NCBI GenBank assembly: GCA_040755615.1
Contig: JBFMAL010000031.1
Span: 1 to 31,755 of the forward strand
Source: DYEP01 sp040755615
GTDB lineage: Bacteria; Bacillota; Sulfobacillia; DUSP01; DYEP01
Reading direction: 5' to 3'
DNA: 31,755 nucleotides
Of the stretch, positions 1 through 7,533 are shown one piece after another; position 1 is the first letter of the stretch, and the number at the start of each line of letters is the position of its first letter. Under the pieces are notes generated by a model that was not told the DNA's origin, made no database searches, and was given only the letters and a program-made list of their open reading frames with translations. Position numbers and translations under genes: made by a program.

Positions 1-150
1 GCATAGCCCCTCCGGCTGAGACCGAAGGGCCCCGGGTTCCCATGCGCCCCAATCCGTGGTGACCACCGAGTCCCCACGGGAAACCGCACGGATTTGACTC
101 AATTACGCCGGTTTTTCAGAGCCCTCGTAAGACAGCAGTGGATGCCGAGC
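1..150. other. No recognisable gene at left edge
   Basis: All three forward frames are interrupted by stops and no recognisable protein match or RNA fold was seen. The stretch lies just upstream of the hypF remnant and may hold its lost start or the end of another gene cut by the window edge. Confidence 0.4.
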
Positions 151-722
151 GCGCCCGCTACCGGATCACGGTCAGGGGTATTGTGCAGGGAGTGGGATTC
201 AGGCCCTTTGTATACACGCTTGCCCGTTCGCTGTCGATGTATGGAAACGTGTCTAACACGCCAAAGGGTGTGTGCATAGAGGCGGAGGGTGAGAGGACCC
301 GGATCCACTAGTTGCTTGAGGGACTTAAAACCGGGTGCCCGCCGCTTGCGCGGATAAACGACATCAGCTACGAAGTGCTCTCGCTCGCAGGATACACTGA
401 GTTCCGGATCATCTCCAGCACACAGAACGGGAGCATGGAATCGCTCATCCGTGGCTTTGTGCGCTGAATGCGCCCAGGATATAGCGGACCCGTCAGGCCG
501 CTTCTATCTTTATCCCTTTACTAACTGTACCCACTGTGGCCCAAGGTTCACCATCGTACGCCGCGTTCCATACGACAGAGCCCAGACTTCCATGGACGCC
601 TTTCCCATGTGCGACGAATGCTCCCGCGAGTATGAGGATCCTTCCAGACGACGGTTTCATGCGTAGCCTTTAGCGTGCCCGCGCTGCGGTCCCCGTGTTG
701 ACATGGTAGATAGCAGGGCAAA
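151..722 (+). pseudogene. hypF: hypF remnant (carbamoyltransferase, N-terminal part)
   Basis: HypF makes the cyanide ligands of the [NiFe] site from carbamoyl phosphate. The first stretch reads as its acylphosphatase domain, with the signature RGIVQGVGFRPFVYTLA. A second stretch, in another frame from about 451, is the zinc-finger part: CAECAQDIADPSGRFYLYPF, then NCTHCGPRFTIVRRVPYDR, then MCDECSREYEDPSRRRFHA. Damage seen: an in-frame TAG at 309-311, a frameshift between about 440 and 465, and a TAG at 664-666 where the family normally has glutamine. Similarity stops near 720, so the YrdC-like and carbamoyltransferase domains (well over half of the usual length of about 750 residues) are missing. 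This is clearly a broken gene. Several independent lesions make sequencing error an unlikely sole cause. Confidence 0.88.
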
Positions 723-763
723 CCGATAGTAGGAGACTGCAGTGAGCCGGGCGCGAACGATTC

Positions 764-1372
764 ATGGAGGCGCACGGCATGGGCGTTGCTCGGGCAGGGC
801 TGTATCCTCGCATAGTCCGCTATGCTGACGACATCCTGGTCTTCGCTCGGACACCCAGGCAGGCGGAAAAGTACAAGAAGATAGCCCATGACATTCTTGA
901 AGGCGAGCTCAAGCTTGTCGTCAACAAGGAAAAGACGCATGTAACGAGCGTTATGGAGGGAGTAGCTTACTTGGGATTTGTTATCTACCCCAAGCACGTG
1001 AGCATACACCCTAAGAAGATAAAGGCCTTCAAAGATACTATCCGCGAGTTAACACCACGGAATCATGGCATGAATGTGGAGGAAATGGTCAAGAGGCTCA
1101 AGCCCATCCTGCGGGGATGGATTAACTACTTCCGGATTGCAAACTGCAAGGGAGTACTCCATGAACTCATGGGATGGATACGCAGGCGGTTGAGAATGAA
1201 GCAGATGCGGGAGTGGAAGAGCTGGAGGGCATTACATAAAGTCCTTCGACAGCGGGGTTATAATGGGGAATTTGAGAAGATATCCATGCGAAGATGGAGA
1301 AACTCAGCCAGCCCTCTTATCTCTATGGCCCTTTCGAACACCTGGTTTGACGAAATCTTACCTAAACCTTGA
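764..1372 (+). pseudogene. ltrA: Group II intron reverse transcriptase/maturase, C-terminal half
   Basis: The visible product is 202 residues, against roughly 400-600 for full-length intron-encoded proteins. It begins just ahead of the RT active-site box: the YADD motif is at residues 20-23 (VRYADDILVF). The palm/thumb and the maturase domain X follow, with the typical RGWINYFR block near residue 127 and a basic C-terminus. RT boxes 0-4 are missing. No HNH endonuclease domain is seen. The ATG at 764 is only the first in-frame methionine of a truncated reading frame, not a real start. In the family the protein helps splice and reverse-transcribe its host intron; this copy lacks half the palm and should be inactive. 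Confidence 0.88.
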
Positions 1373-1432
1373 ACGATACGAGGTTGGCATCTTGCATTGC
1401 TATTATGAACGTTAGCGACTGAGGTTTACCAG

Positions 1433-1513
1433 GAGCCGTGTACGAGGCCCGTACGCACGGTTCTGTGAGAGGGACAGCGCTAGGCTGATCACCTTAGCGC
1501 TGCCCTACTCGAT
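1433..1513 (+). ncRNA. Group II intron domains V and VI (ribozyme 3' end)
   Basis: Domain V (1433-1463) folds as GAGCCGTG paired with CACGGTTC, including the catalytic AGC triad, a two-base CG bulge, then TACG/CGTA closed by AGGCC. A GNRA tetraloop is usual there, so the five-base loop is atypical. Domain VI follows: GAG-AGGG pairs with CCCT-CTC, leaving a bulged A at 1507, the expected branch point 6-7 nt before the 3' splice site. The inner part CAGCGCTA/TAGCGCTG extends the hairpin. The intron end is set at AT, 1512-1513. Confidence 0.85.
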
Positions 1514-1902
1514 TACTTTCAGAATGCACGGGGATCAGGTTCCTTCGCGACCTTACCCGCGGCGGCCTGGCAACGGCTTTGGCAGAGGTGGCCGAATCCC
1601 GCGAGCTCGATGTGCTCGTTGAAGAGGCGCAGGTTCCGGTATCGCCTGCGGGCGCTGCGGCTGCAGAAATACTGGGACTCGATCCGCTCTACCTCGCCTG
1701 CGAGGGCAGGTTCCTCGGCGTAGTTGACGCACGTTACGCGGAAGAAGCCCTCTGCTGCCTCAGACAGCACCCTCTGGGCAGCGGTGCCAACCTGGTCGGC
1801 GAGTTCCGCACCGGCAAAGGTGAAGTGCTCCTCAGGACGGCTGTCGGAGGCACCAGGCGCCTTTTGCCCCTGTCTGGCCGGCCGTTGCCCAGAATATGCT
1901 AG
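1514..1902 (+). pseudogene. hypE: hypE, C-terminal third (3' exon of the intron)
   Basis: HypE dehydrates the HypF-made thiocarbamate to a thiocyanate, which donates CN to the hydrogenase iron. The frame through LRDLTRGGLATALAEVAES matches the HypE/PurM-like C-terminal half, continues through ILGLDPLYLACEGRF and HPLGSGANLVGEF, and ends in RPLPRIC. The conserved terminal Cys that carries the thiocarbamate is present. Only about 125 of about 340 residues remain. The N-terminal ATP-binding half and any hypC/hypD between hypF and hypE are gone. Similarity begins right at the intron 3' boundary, so the fragment has no start of its own and is presumed non-functional. Confidence 0.9.
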
Positions 1903-1954
1903 GTACACTCGACAAATACTGTTTCTGAGGCAGGTGGCTTCGTCTTAGGGAAGG

Positions 1955-2995
1955 TTGAGCACACGTCCGCAAAACACCCCGTCGCAGGAAACAGGCGCAG
2001 CAGACACTCCACGTCTGCCCCCGCGACGAAGGGGGCTCATTTGGCTGGGGACCAATACTTGTGACGGTCACATCATCTCCTTCCTTAACACCTACCGTCC
2101 TTCCATAAGGGACATTCTTGAGCAGGAGTTCACCCTGTATTACTGCAGCTTCCTTTTAGCCGCCGAGGGACGCAGGGCGATGGCGCTGATGACTCTGCCA
2201 GAGAGGCTCCGCGAGGATTTCATCCTGGTAGTAGAGGGGACGGTACCCACTGCCTTCGGTGGTCGCACCGCAGTAGTCGGCAAAACACACGGTCGGAACC
2301 TCACCGCGCTGGAGGCTGTGAAATGGCTGGGCGCACGTGCACGTCATGTCGTAGCGGCAGGCACCTGCGCCGCGTACGGGGGCCCGTATGCAGCCTGGCC
2401 TAACCCCACGGGCTCTTTGCCTGTGTCAGCAGTACTTGACCGGACGGTGATCAAAGTGCCATGTTGCCCCGTGAATCCCGGTTGGATCCTGGAGACGCTG
2501 CGGCGTCTCAGGCGAGATGATGCAGTCGCTGTGGACGGCGCGGGGAGGCCTCTTTTCCTATATGACGCGACGGTGCACAGCCTGTGCGAGAGGCTGCCGT
2601 TTTTCGAAAGAGCCCAATTTGCCCGGGGACCCGGTGAGCCCGGGTGTATGTACCTAGTCGGATGCAAGGGGCCGGTGACCCGCGCCGACTGCCCAAGACG
2701 ACGATGGAATGACCAGCAGTCAGGCTGGCCGGTAGGTACCGATTCGCCGTGCATAGGCTGCACTGCGCCCGAGTTTCCGGACGAAGTCTCCCCGTCTTTC
2801 CGTCACCAGACTGACATCTACACCAGGCTTGCCAGGGTGAACCTCGATCAGCTGGGGATCGGCGTCGGCTGTTTCACACTGCTTGCTATCGGGGCGCACC
2901 TTGCCCTCAGGATACTTACCGGGCGTATCAAGATCCCCGCCTTACAAAAACTGGCGAAGACTGTTGCGTCGGCAGTCGCCCGGCGGTTCAGTTAG
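1955..2995 (+). CDS. [NiFe]-hydrogenase small subunit, membrane-anchored
   Basis: This is the electron-transfer subunit carrying three iron-sulfur clusters. It is 346 residues with a TTG start; an in-frame stop just upstream (1946-1948) limits extension. Proximal-cluster candidates are C36, C138 and C171, but the usual first motif CxxC reads C36-D-G-H39. The distal set is H208, C211, C231, C237. The medial cluster set is C246, C266, C269, in the CIGC context typical of group 1 enzymes. A hydrophobic segment near residues 301-325 is the C-terminal membrane anchor, which fits the downstream cytochrome b. No twin-arginine signal peptide is visible: the protein goes from a proline-rich 24-residue leader straight into the mature start RRGLIWLG. 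It may face the cytoplasm, or the signal may have been lost. The frame is intact although its partners are broken. Confidence 0.9.
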   Translation: MSTRPQNTPSQETGAADTPRLPPRRRGLIWLGTNTCDGHIISFLNTYRPSIRDILEQEFTLYYCSFLLAAEGRRAMALMTLPERLREDFILVVEGTVPTAFGGRTAVVGKTHGRNLTALEAVKWLGARARHVVAAGTCAAYGGPYAAWPNPTGSLPVSAVLDRTVIKVPCCPVNPGWILETLRRLRRDDAVAVDGAGRPLFLYDATVHSLCERLPFFERAQFARGPGEPGCMYLVGCKGPVTRADCPRRRWNDQQSGWPVGTDSPCIGCTAPEFPDEVSPSFRHQTDIYTRLARVNLDQLGIGVGCFTLLAIGAHLALRILTGRIKIPALQKLAKTVASAVARRFS

Positions 2996-3020
2996 GCTCC
3001 GGACGAGGGGAAGGAGACTT

Positions 3021-4423
3021 ATGCATAAGATCACTATCTCACCGGTGACAAGGGCAAATGGAGTTGGAACGATAACTGTGATGCTCCAGGGCAACAGAGT
3101 GGTACAGGCCAGGAGCGAGACCTGCATCTTCCGGGGGTTTGAGATCACTTTAAAAGCCCGGGACCCCTGGGACGCCCCGTATTTCACACAGCGCATCTGC
3201 GGTATATGTTCATCCTTCCACGCGCCTGCCTCCTGTCATGCCATTGGGGCTGCGGCGAAGGTGAAGATCCCGTCCAATGGGATCCTCTTGCGCAACATCA
3301 TTACAGGTCTTGATCTTCTTCAAAATCACATCAGGCACTTTTATCTGCTTGCTCTGCGGGACTGGGTATCGCCTCCTCGCGGGTACCCCTTTACAGGCGG
3401 GTACACGCGCGACTTCCGTTTGTCGGAAGCGCATACGGCGATGTTTCACGAGCATTACTGGCTGGGAGTGGATCACGCCCGCCTGGCGCACGAAGCGCTC
3501 GCCTTAGTCGGAGGCAAAGCGCCTCATAACCACGGGATAATCCCTGGCTGGGTCTCGCTGCTTCCAAATGACGAGGTCCTCCGTACTCTAGAGGAAAGGA
3601 TAGGCCGGCTGAAGTCCTTCATTGAAGAGGTATACCTGCCTGATGTGCTCATCCTGAAGGGCTTTTACCCGGACTATCTTCATATTGATCAAACAAGCGA
3701 AAACTACCTCAGCTTCGGGCTGTTCGCCAAGCCCAACGGGGGCTGGCATTTTCCCCCCGGCGCTACCCTTTCGGGCAGGAAGGAACCGGTCGACTTCCGG
3801 GTCATTAGGGAAAGTGTCGCTTTTTCGTGGTTCAGTGGGGAAGGCGGCGAGATCGGTGCGGAGGATACAGTGCCGGACATATCAAGGCCCGGGGCGTACA
3901 CGTTTGTGAAGGCGCCAAGGTACAACGGGTTTGCCTGCGAGGGAGGACCGCTGGCCAGGGATCGGCTGGGCACCAGGGATGTGAAAGAAGCAGACTCGGT
4001 GATGGCGCGTCATGAAGCGCGGGCAAGGGAGCACTGCACACGGCCGGGCTTCTGGAGGACTGGTTCGGCGCGCTCCGACCCGGAGAGCGGGAGCGCGAAC
4101 GCTTCCCCGTACCCCGCTCCTGCAGGGGGATGGGCGTCACTGACGCGATGCGAGGCCCGCTCCTGCATTACATCGACATCAAGGGCGGGCGCATACGGAG
4201 ATATCAGATCGTCACCCCGACCGCGTGGAACCTCTCGCCCCGCGATGACGCGGGACGACCCGGTCCGCTAGAAGAGGCCCTCGTAGGTACAGAGATCAGC
4301 GACCCTGAACAGCCCATCGAGATCGGTAGGGTAATCAGGTCGTTTGACCCCTGTTACTCGTGCTCGGCACACGTGCTTCAACTTGACCGGGGTACCAAGA
4401 CGGTGATGGAGGTAAGGGCATGA
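3021..4423 (+). pseudogene. [NiFe]-hydrogenase large subunit, frameshifted
   Basis: This is the catalytic subunit holding the Ni-Fe(CN)2CO centre. A good ribosome site (AAGGAGA) precedes the ATG at 3021. The N-terminal nickel motif RICGIC is present (C60, C63). The C-terminal motif DPCYSCSAH lies in a different frame, followed by the short tail normally cut by the maturation protease. The frame changes near 4030: before it the protein reads ARHEARARE, after it LHTAGLLEDWFGALRPGERE, as if one base is missing. Joined, it would be about 467 residues and near full length. The usual RxEGH box near the N-terminus is RANGVG here. The single lesion alone could be a base-call error, but the neighbouring lesions point to decay. 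Confidence 0.85.
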
Positions 4424-4436
4424 TCCCAAGAAGCCC

Positions 4437-5024
4437 GTGCTGAAAACGCTGAGACACTCCCTTCCCATACGGGTGTTCCACTGGACATTTGCCCTATCTT
4501 TCTTGCTTTGCCTTTACACCGGCCTTTATATCTCCTGGCCCGGGATTGTGCCTATGAAAAACATGCGACAGGCGCGTCTTGCTCACTTTACAGCGCAGTT
4601 CGCGCTGACAGGCAGCATGCTGTGGCGCATTTGGCATGGTCTCCGGACGGGGAACCTGAGGGATCTTGCGCCCGGCAGGCGAGATCTCGCTGCGCTCCCT
4701 TCTTATGTCGCGTTTGAGCTCTTCCTGCACTCTAAAGAGAAGCAGTTCCCCAAGTATAACCCGCTGCAGAACGTGCTGTTTACGTCCTGGTTACCGCTGA
4801 CGACGTGCCTTGCGCTGACCGGCTTTATGCTGTATGCTCCCAAGCGGCTGTGCCGGGTGGAGTCCGCGCTCGGAGGACTAAACAGGGCTCGAAGGCTTCA
4901 TTACTTGTGCATGGTGACCTTTACGGCCACAGTGATGGGACATATCTACTTCACCCTCACCTCAGGGGTGAACAGGTTAAAGCCTATCTTCACGGGCTAC
5001 ATGCCCCTTGGAAAGAAGAAATAA
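4437..5024 (+). CDS. Hydrogenase b-type cytochrome subunit
   Basis: This 195-residue integral membrane protein has about four hydrophobic segments. It begins RHSLPIRVFHWTFALSF, the usual opening of HyaC/cytochrome b561-like subunits, with histidines suited to heme ligation in helix 1 (H16) and in the last helices (LHYLCMV and MGHIYF). In the family it takes electrons from the hydrogenase small subunit and passes them to the quinone pool. The GTG start 13 nt after the large-subunit stop is weakly supported by a ribosome site. No frameshift or internal stop was seen, although genes on both sides are damaged. Confidence 0.82.
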   Translation: MLKTLRHSLPIRVFHWTFALSFLLCLYTGLYISWPGIVPMKNMRQARLAHFTAQFALTGSMLWRIWHGLRTGNLRDLAPGRRDLAALPSYVAFELFLHSKEKQFPKYNPLQNVLFTSWLPLTTCLALTGFMLYAPKRLCRVESALGGLNRARRLHYLCMVTFTATVMGHIYFTLTSGVNRLKPIFTGYMPLGKKK

Positions 5025-5026
5025 GG

Positions 5027-5500
5027 ATGTTACGCAATACCAAAGTGGTGCCTGGCCTTGGCAACCTGCTTTTAGGAGATGACGGGTTGGGCGTTTGGCT
5101 TGTGAGGGCGCTGCCCGAAAGGAGATTGCCGCCCGGTACACCCGTGTACGAGGTAGGCACCGAGCTCTTCTCTGTCCCCTCGCTGCTTGGAGAACATAGC
5201 CGGGTGCTGTTAGTTGACGCGGTGACGGGGGAAAGACGTCCCGGGCGGTGTATAGGTTGGACCATCGAGAACTCTGGGAACTGGCGGGCCGGACCTGCAG
5301 GGCGGCGTTTGCGCTCCACGATTTCAGGCTCGAAAGCCTCATTTTGATGCTCCAGGCACAGGCGCCTGCTGTGAAGCTGAGGCTCTTTGGTGTACAGCCT
5401 GCCCGGACCGACTTCGGGTACGGGCTGACGCCCGGGCTCCAAAGACGACTCCCTCCTGCTTGTTGGCGCCCTGCTCCGAGAGATCCAAACCATGGCCTAG
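5027..5500 (+). pseudogene. Hydrogenase maturation protease, two frameshifts
   Basis: Proteases of the HyaD/HybD family clip the C-terminal tail of the large subunit after nickel insertion. The first frame (ATG 5027) gives VPGLGNLLLGDDGLGVW and VLLVDAVTGERRPGR, the conserved start with the acidic nickel ligands. Near 5245 the match moves to another frame (YRLDHRELWEL, then FALHDFRLESL with the conserved His). Near 5430-5445 it moves again, to SLLLVGALLREIQTMA and a TAG at 5498-5500. All three family-specific metal ligands can be found, but only across three frames. Two separate shifts within 200 bases make this a likely pseudogene. Confidence 0.8.
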
Positions 5501-5562
5501 TCAACCGTGTCCCCGCATACTGTGCCTGTCTAAGACAAACCATATCACGGAGAGGGTGACAT

Positions 5563-5775
5563 GTGGCCGGCAGATTCAGAGAATTCCGGGCGCTTGCACT
5601 GGTAACAGAGATCGGGCTCGGTCTTGCCATCCTGGTGCTCGGGTTTACGTACCTCGGGTTCTGGCTTGATAGCAGGACTGGAAAGTCCGGGTTATTCACC
5701 ATCATCTTTCTGCCACTTGGAATTGCGTCCGGGGTCTTTTACGCCTATAACATGATAAAGAGGTTTGGCGACTGA
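5563..5775 (+). CDS. atpZ: AtpZ/AtpQ-like small membrane protein of the F-ATPase operon
   Basis: This 70-residue protein has two predicted transmembrane helices (about 14-34 and 43-63) separated by a short loop with WLDSRTGKSGLF. That matches the AtpZ family, often the first gene of F-type operons, sometimes linked to Mg2+/Ca2+ handling or c-ring assembly. The GTG start at 5563 follows GGAGAGGGTGA. The ATG two bases earlier is in a different frame and gives no family match. Its stop overlaps the next start as TGATG, so translation is probably coupled. Confidence 0.82.
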   Translation: MAGRFREFRALALVTEIGLGLAILVLGFTYLGFWLDSRTGKSGLFTIIFLPLGIASGVFYAYNMIKRFGD

Positions 5776-6119
5776 TGCAGCGACGGGTGCTCTCTGACGC
5801 CGCAGCACTTGGGCTTTTGGCAGCGCTCGGTTCGTTAGCCAGCGGGAATCCCCCGCTGGCCGCCGGGCTCTTCATGGGGACTTCGGTCTCCATGGTCAAC
5901 TTCAGCTTGCTTTCCTGGAACGTGGATCACATACTCCGGTCCGGTTTTCTTTCCCCTGGGCTTTGGTGGACGTGGTACATACTCAGGTACCTGCTCGGGG
6001 CGGGGGCGCTGGCAGCAGCGGCGCTCGCCCAACCCATCAGCTTCTGGGGCACGTTTGCTGGACTACTGAGCGTGCGCGTGGCCGCATCAATCTACCTGAT
6101 CCGGGGGGATCGACACTGA
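5775..6119 (+). CDS. atpI: ATP synthase protein I
   Basis: This is a 114-residue hydrophobic protein with about four membrane helices, located between atpZ and atpB as AtpI usually is. In the family it assists c-ring or Fo assembly. Sequence conservation in AtpI is low, so the call rests on size, hydropathy and position. Its ATG overlaps the atpZ stop by one base, and its TGA overlaps the apparent start of atpB. Confidence 0.75.
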   Translation: MQRRVLSDAAALGLLAALGSLASGNPPLAAGLFMGTSVSMVNFSLLSWNVDHILRSGFLSPGLWWTWYILRYLLGAGALAAAALAQPISFWGTFAGLLSVRVAASIYLIRGDRH

Positions 6120-6760
6120 TATCTCCGGTCCTGTTTTACGTAGGTAGAATCCCTATAAGCGTGACCCTGGTTGCGAGCATGGCGGTATCATTCGCGCTGG
6201 TTGTGCTCGGCTGGTGGCTCGGGCGAAACCTGAACGAAATACCGACAGGGAAACAGCACGTGGCTGAACTCGTGGTGCTGTTCTTCAAAGACTTGCTCGT
6301 CGACATGCTCGGGGACAGGTGGAGAGGATACTATGCGTTTGTTGCGACCATAGGGATCTACGTAGCGGCAGCGAACCTGGTGGGGGTACTACCAGGGGTG
6401 GTCGCTCCCACGTCGGACCTTTCGGTTCCTGCAGCTCTGGCTTTCATGGTGTTCCTCGTGGCGCAGTCGTCGGGTATAAAGACGAAGGGGCTGTCGCGCT
6501 ACCTCAGGGAATTCATCGAGCCCATACCCATTCTGTTCCCGCTTAATCTCATTGGCACCCTGGTCAAGCCTGTTTCCCACGCGTTCAGGCTATTTGGAAA
6601 CATGGTCGGAGGGGTCATCCTAATAGGCGTTATATCCCAGATCGCCAGGTTTGCCGTGCCTGTTCCGCTCCTCGGCTGGTTTAACCTGTTTATGGGGGTA
6701 GTGCAGGCATTTGTGTTTACACTGCTCGCCGCTGCCTATATCGGCGAGACAATGCAATGA
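6116..6760 (+). CDS. atpB: F-type ATP synthase subunit a
   Basis: Subunit a forms the stator half-channels of Fo. The protein has five to six membrane helices and the essential arginine in SHAFRLFGNMVGG, followed by the C-terminal helix AFVFTLLAAAYIGETM. There is no ATG, GTG or TTG at the expected place. The family-like N-terminus (ISPVLFYVGRIPISVT) follows a CTG at 6116-6118, which overlaps the atpI stop, with GGGGGGAT about 8 nt upstream. From CTG the product is 214 residues, close to the usual length. The frame is open further upstream inside atpI, but those starts would add non-family sequence. A start at the adjacent ATA is a less likely alternative. Confidence 0.88.
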   Translation: MISPVLFYVGRIPISVTLVASMAVSFALVVLGWWLGRNLNEIPTGKQHVAELVVLFFKDLLVDMLGDRWRGYYAFVATIGIYVAAANLVGVLPGVVAPTSDLSVPAALAFMVFLVAQSSGIKTKGLSRYLREFIEPIPILFPLNLIGTLVKPVSHAFRLFGNMVGGVILIGVISQIARFAVPVPLLGWFNLFMGVVQAFVFTLLAAAYIGETMQ

Positions 6761-6773
6761 GAGGTGATTTCAA

Positions 6774-7055
6774 ATGCCTATTGACGGTGCTGTAATCATC
6801 ATTGCCGCCGTGGCCATCGGATCCGGGCTCGCTATGATAGCGGGAATAGGTCCCGGCATAGGTGAAGGCTATGCAGCCGGAAAGGCGCTGGAGGCCATCG
6901 CGAGGCAGCCCGAGGCGGAGGGGAAGATCCGCACCAACCTTATCCTGGGTGACGCCATCGCCGAATCCACCGGGATATATGCGTTGGCGGTCGCGCTGTT
7001 CCTGATCTTCACCTTCGCCCTGCCGCTGTTCTCAAGGCTCCTCGCGGGGGAGTGA
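6774..7055 (+). CDS. atpE: F-type ATP synthase subunit c (sodium-type ion site)
   Basis: This 93-residue hairpin forms the rotor ring. Helix 1 carries GIGPGIGEGYAAGKA and helix 2 carries GDAIAESTGIYALAV. The ion-binding carboxylate is E64. S65, T66 and Y69 match the sodium-binding set of the Ilyobacter tartaricus c subunit (E65, S66, T67, Y70). The helix-1 glutamine of that protein (Q32) is replaced by E31, giving the two-carboxylate arrangement known from Fusobacterium nucleatum. The loop ARQPE is conserved. Predicted coupling ion: Na+. The ATG follows GAGGTGA. Confidence 0.95.
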   Translation: MPIDGAVIIIAAVAIGSGLAMIAGIGPGIGEGYAAGKALEAIARQPEAEGKIRTNLILGDAIAESTGIYALAVALFLIFTFALPLFSRLLAGE

Positions 7056-7059
7056 CGGG

Positions 7060-7530
7060 ATGATCAGGTCCATCGATTTCATCGCCCAGGTCGTGAACTT
7101 CCTGATCCTGATGTATCTGCTCAGGCGCTTCTTTTACGACCCCGTGCTCTCTTTCATCGAAAAGAGGGAAGAGGGCATAAAGCGGCGGCTAAGGGAGTCT
7201 GAAGAACTGCTGGCCTTGGCGAGACACAAGAGGGACGATGCTTCAAGAAGCCTGTATCTGGCGGGAAGAGAAGCAGAGCGCATCATCGAAATGGCAGAAT
7301 CCAGGGCGCGAAACCGCCTGGAAAAGGCTCAAAAAGAAGCGGACCGGCGCATGAGAGATGCGCTTGCACGTGCAGAAGAAGAGCTGTCACGGGAACGAGA
7401 ACGGTTAAAGACAGAGGCGCTGTCAGAGGCCGCATCGCTGGCGTTTACCATAGCAGAGAAGGTGGTGGGTCAGACCGTGGACAGGCGCTCCCACGCCGAA
7501 CTGATCAGGAGATACCTGAAGGAGGTTTAA
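7060..7530 (+). CDS. atpF: F-type ATP synthase subunit b
   Basis: This is the peripheral stalk subunit, 156 residues. One N-terminal membrane helix (about 8-27) is followed by YDPVLSFIEKREEGI and a long charged, alanine-rich coiled coil. The C-terminus has LAFTIAEKVVGQ, the usual docking region for delta. It starts four bases after the atpE stop and ends just before atpH. There is a single b gene and no b' paralogue. Confidence 0.93.
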   Translation: MIRSIDFIAQVVNFLILMYLLRRFFYDPVLSFIEKREEGIKRRLRESEELLALARHKRDDASRSLYLAGREAERIIEMAESRARNRLEKAQKEADRRMRDALARAEEELSRERERLKTEALSEAASLAFTIAEKVVGQTVDRRSHAELIRRYLKEV

Positions 7531-7533
7531 TGC

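Larger units (their letters stand above)
725..1513 (+). mobile_element. 5'-truncated group II intron
   Basis: This segment holds the C-terminal half of an intron-encoded reverse transcriptase/maturase followed by intron domains V and VI. The ribozyme domains I-IV and the N-terminal half of the protein are absent. The left junction with hypF lies between about 720 and 764. The right end is placed at 1513 from the branch-point A (1507) and the terminal AT. The flanking 3' exon is hypE, so the intron had inserted in hypE before a deletion removed its 5' half. It cannot be mobile by itself in this form. Confidence 0.85.

Noticed and set aside
1..60. Possible tRNA-like 3' half (GGGTTC followed by CCC)
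   Set aside because: No acceptor stem, D-arm or anticodon arm could be paired around it.
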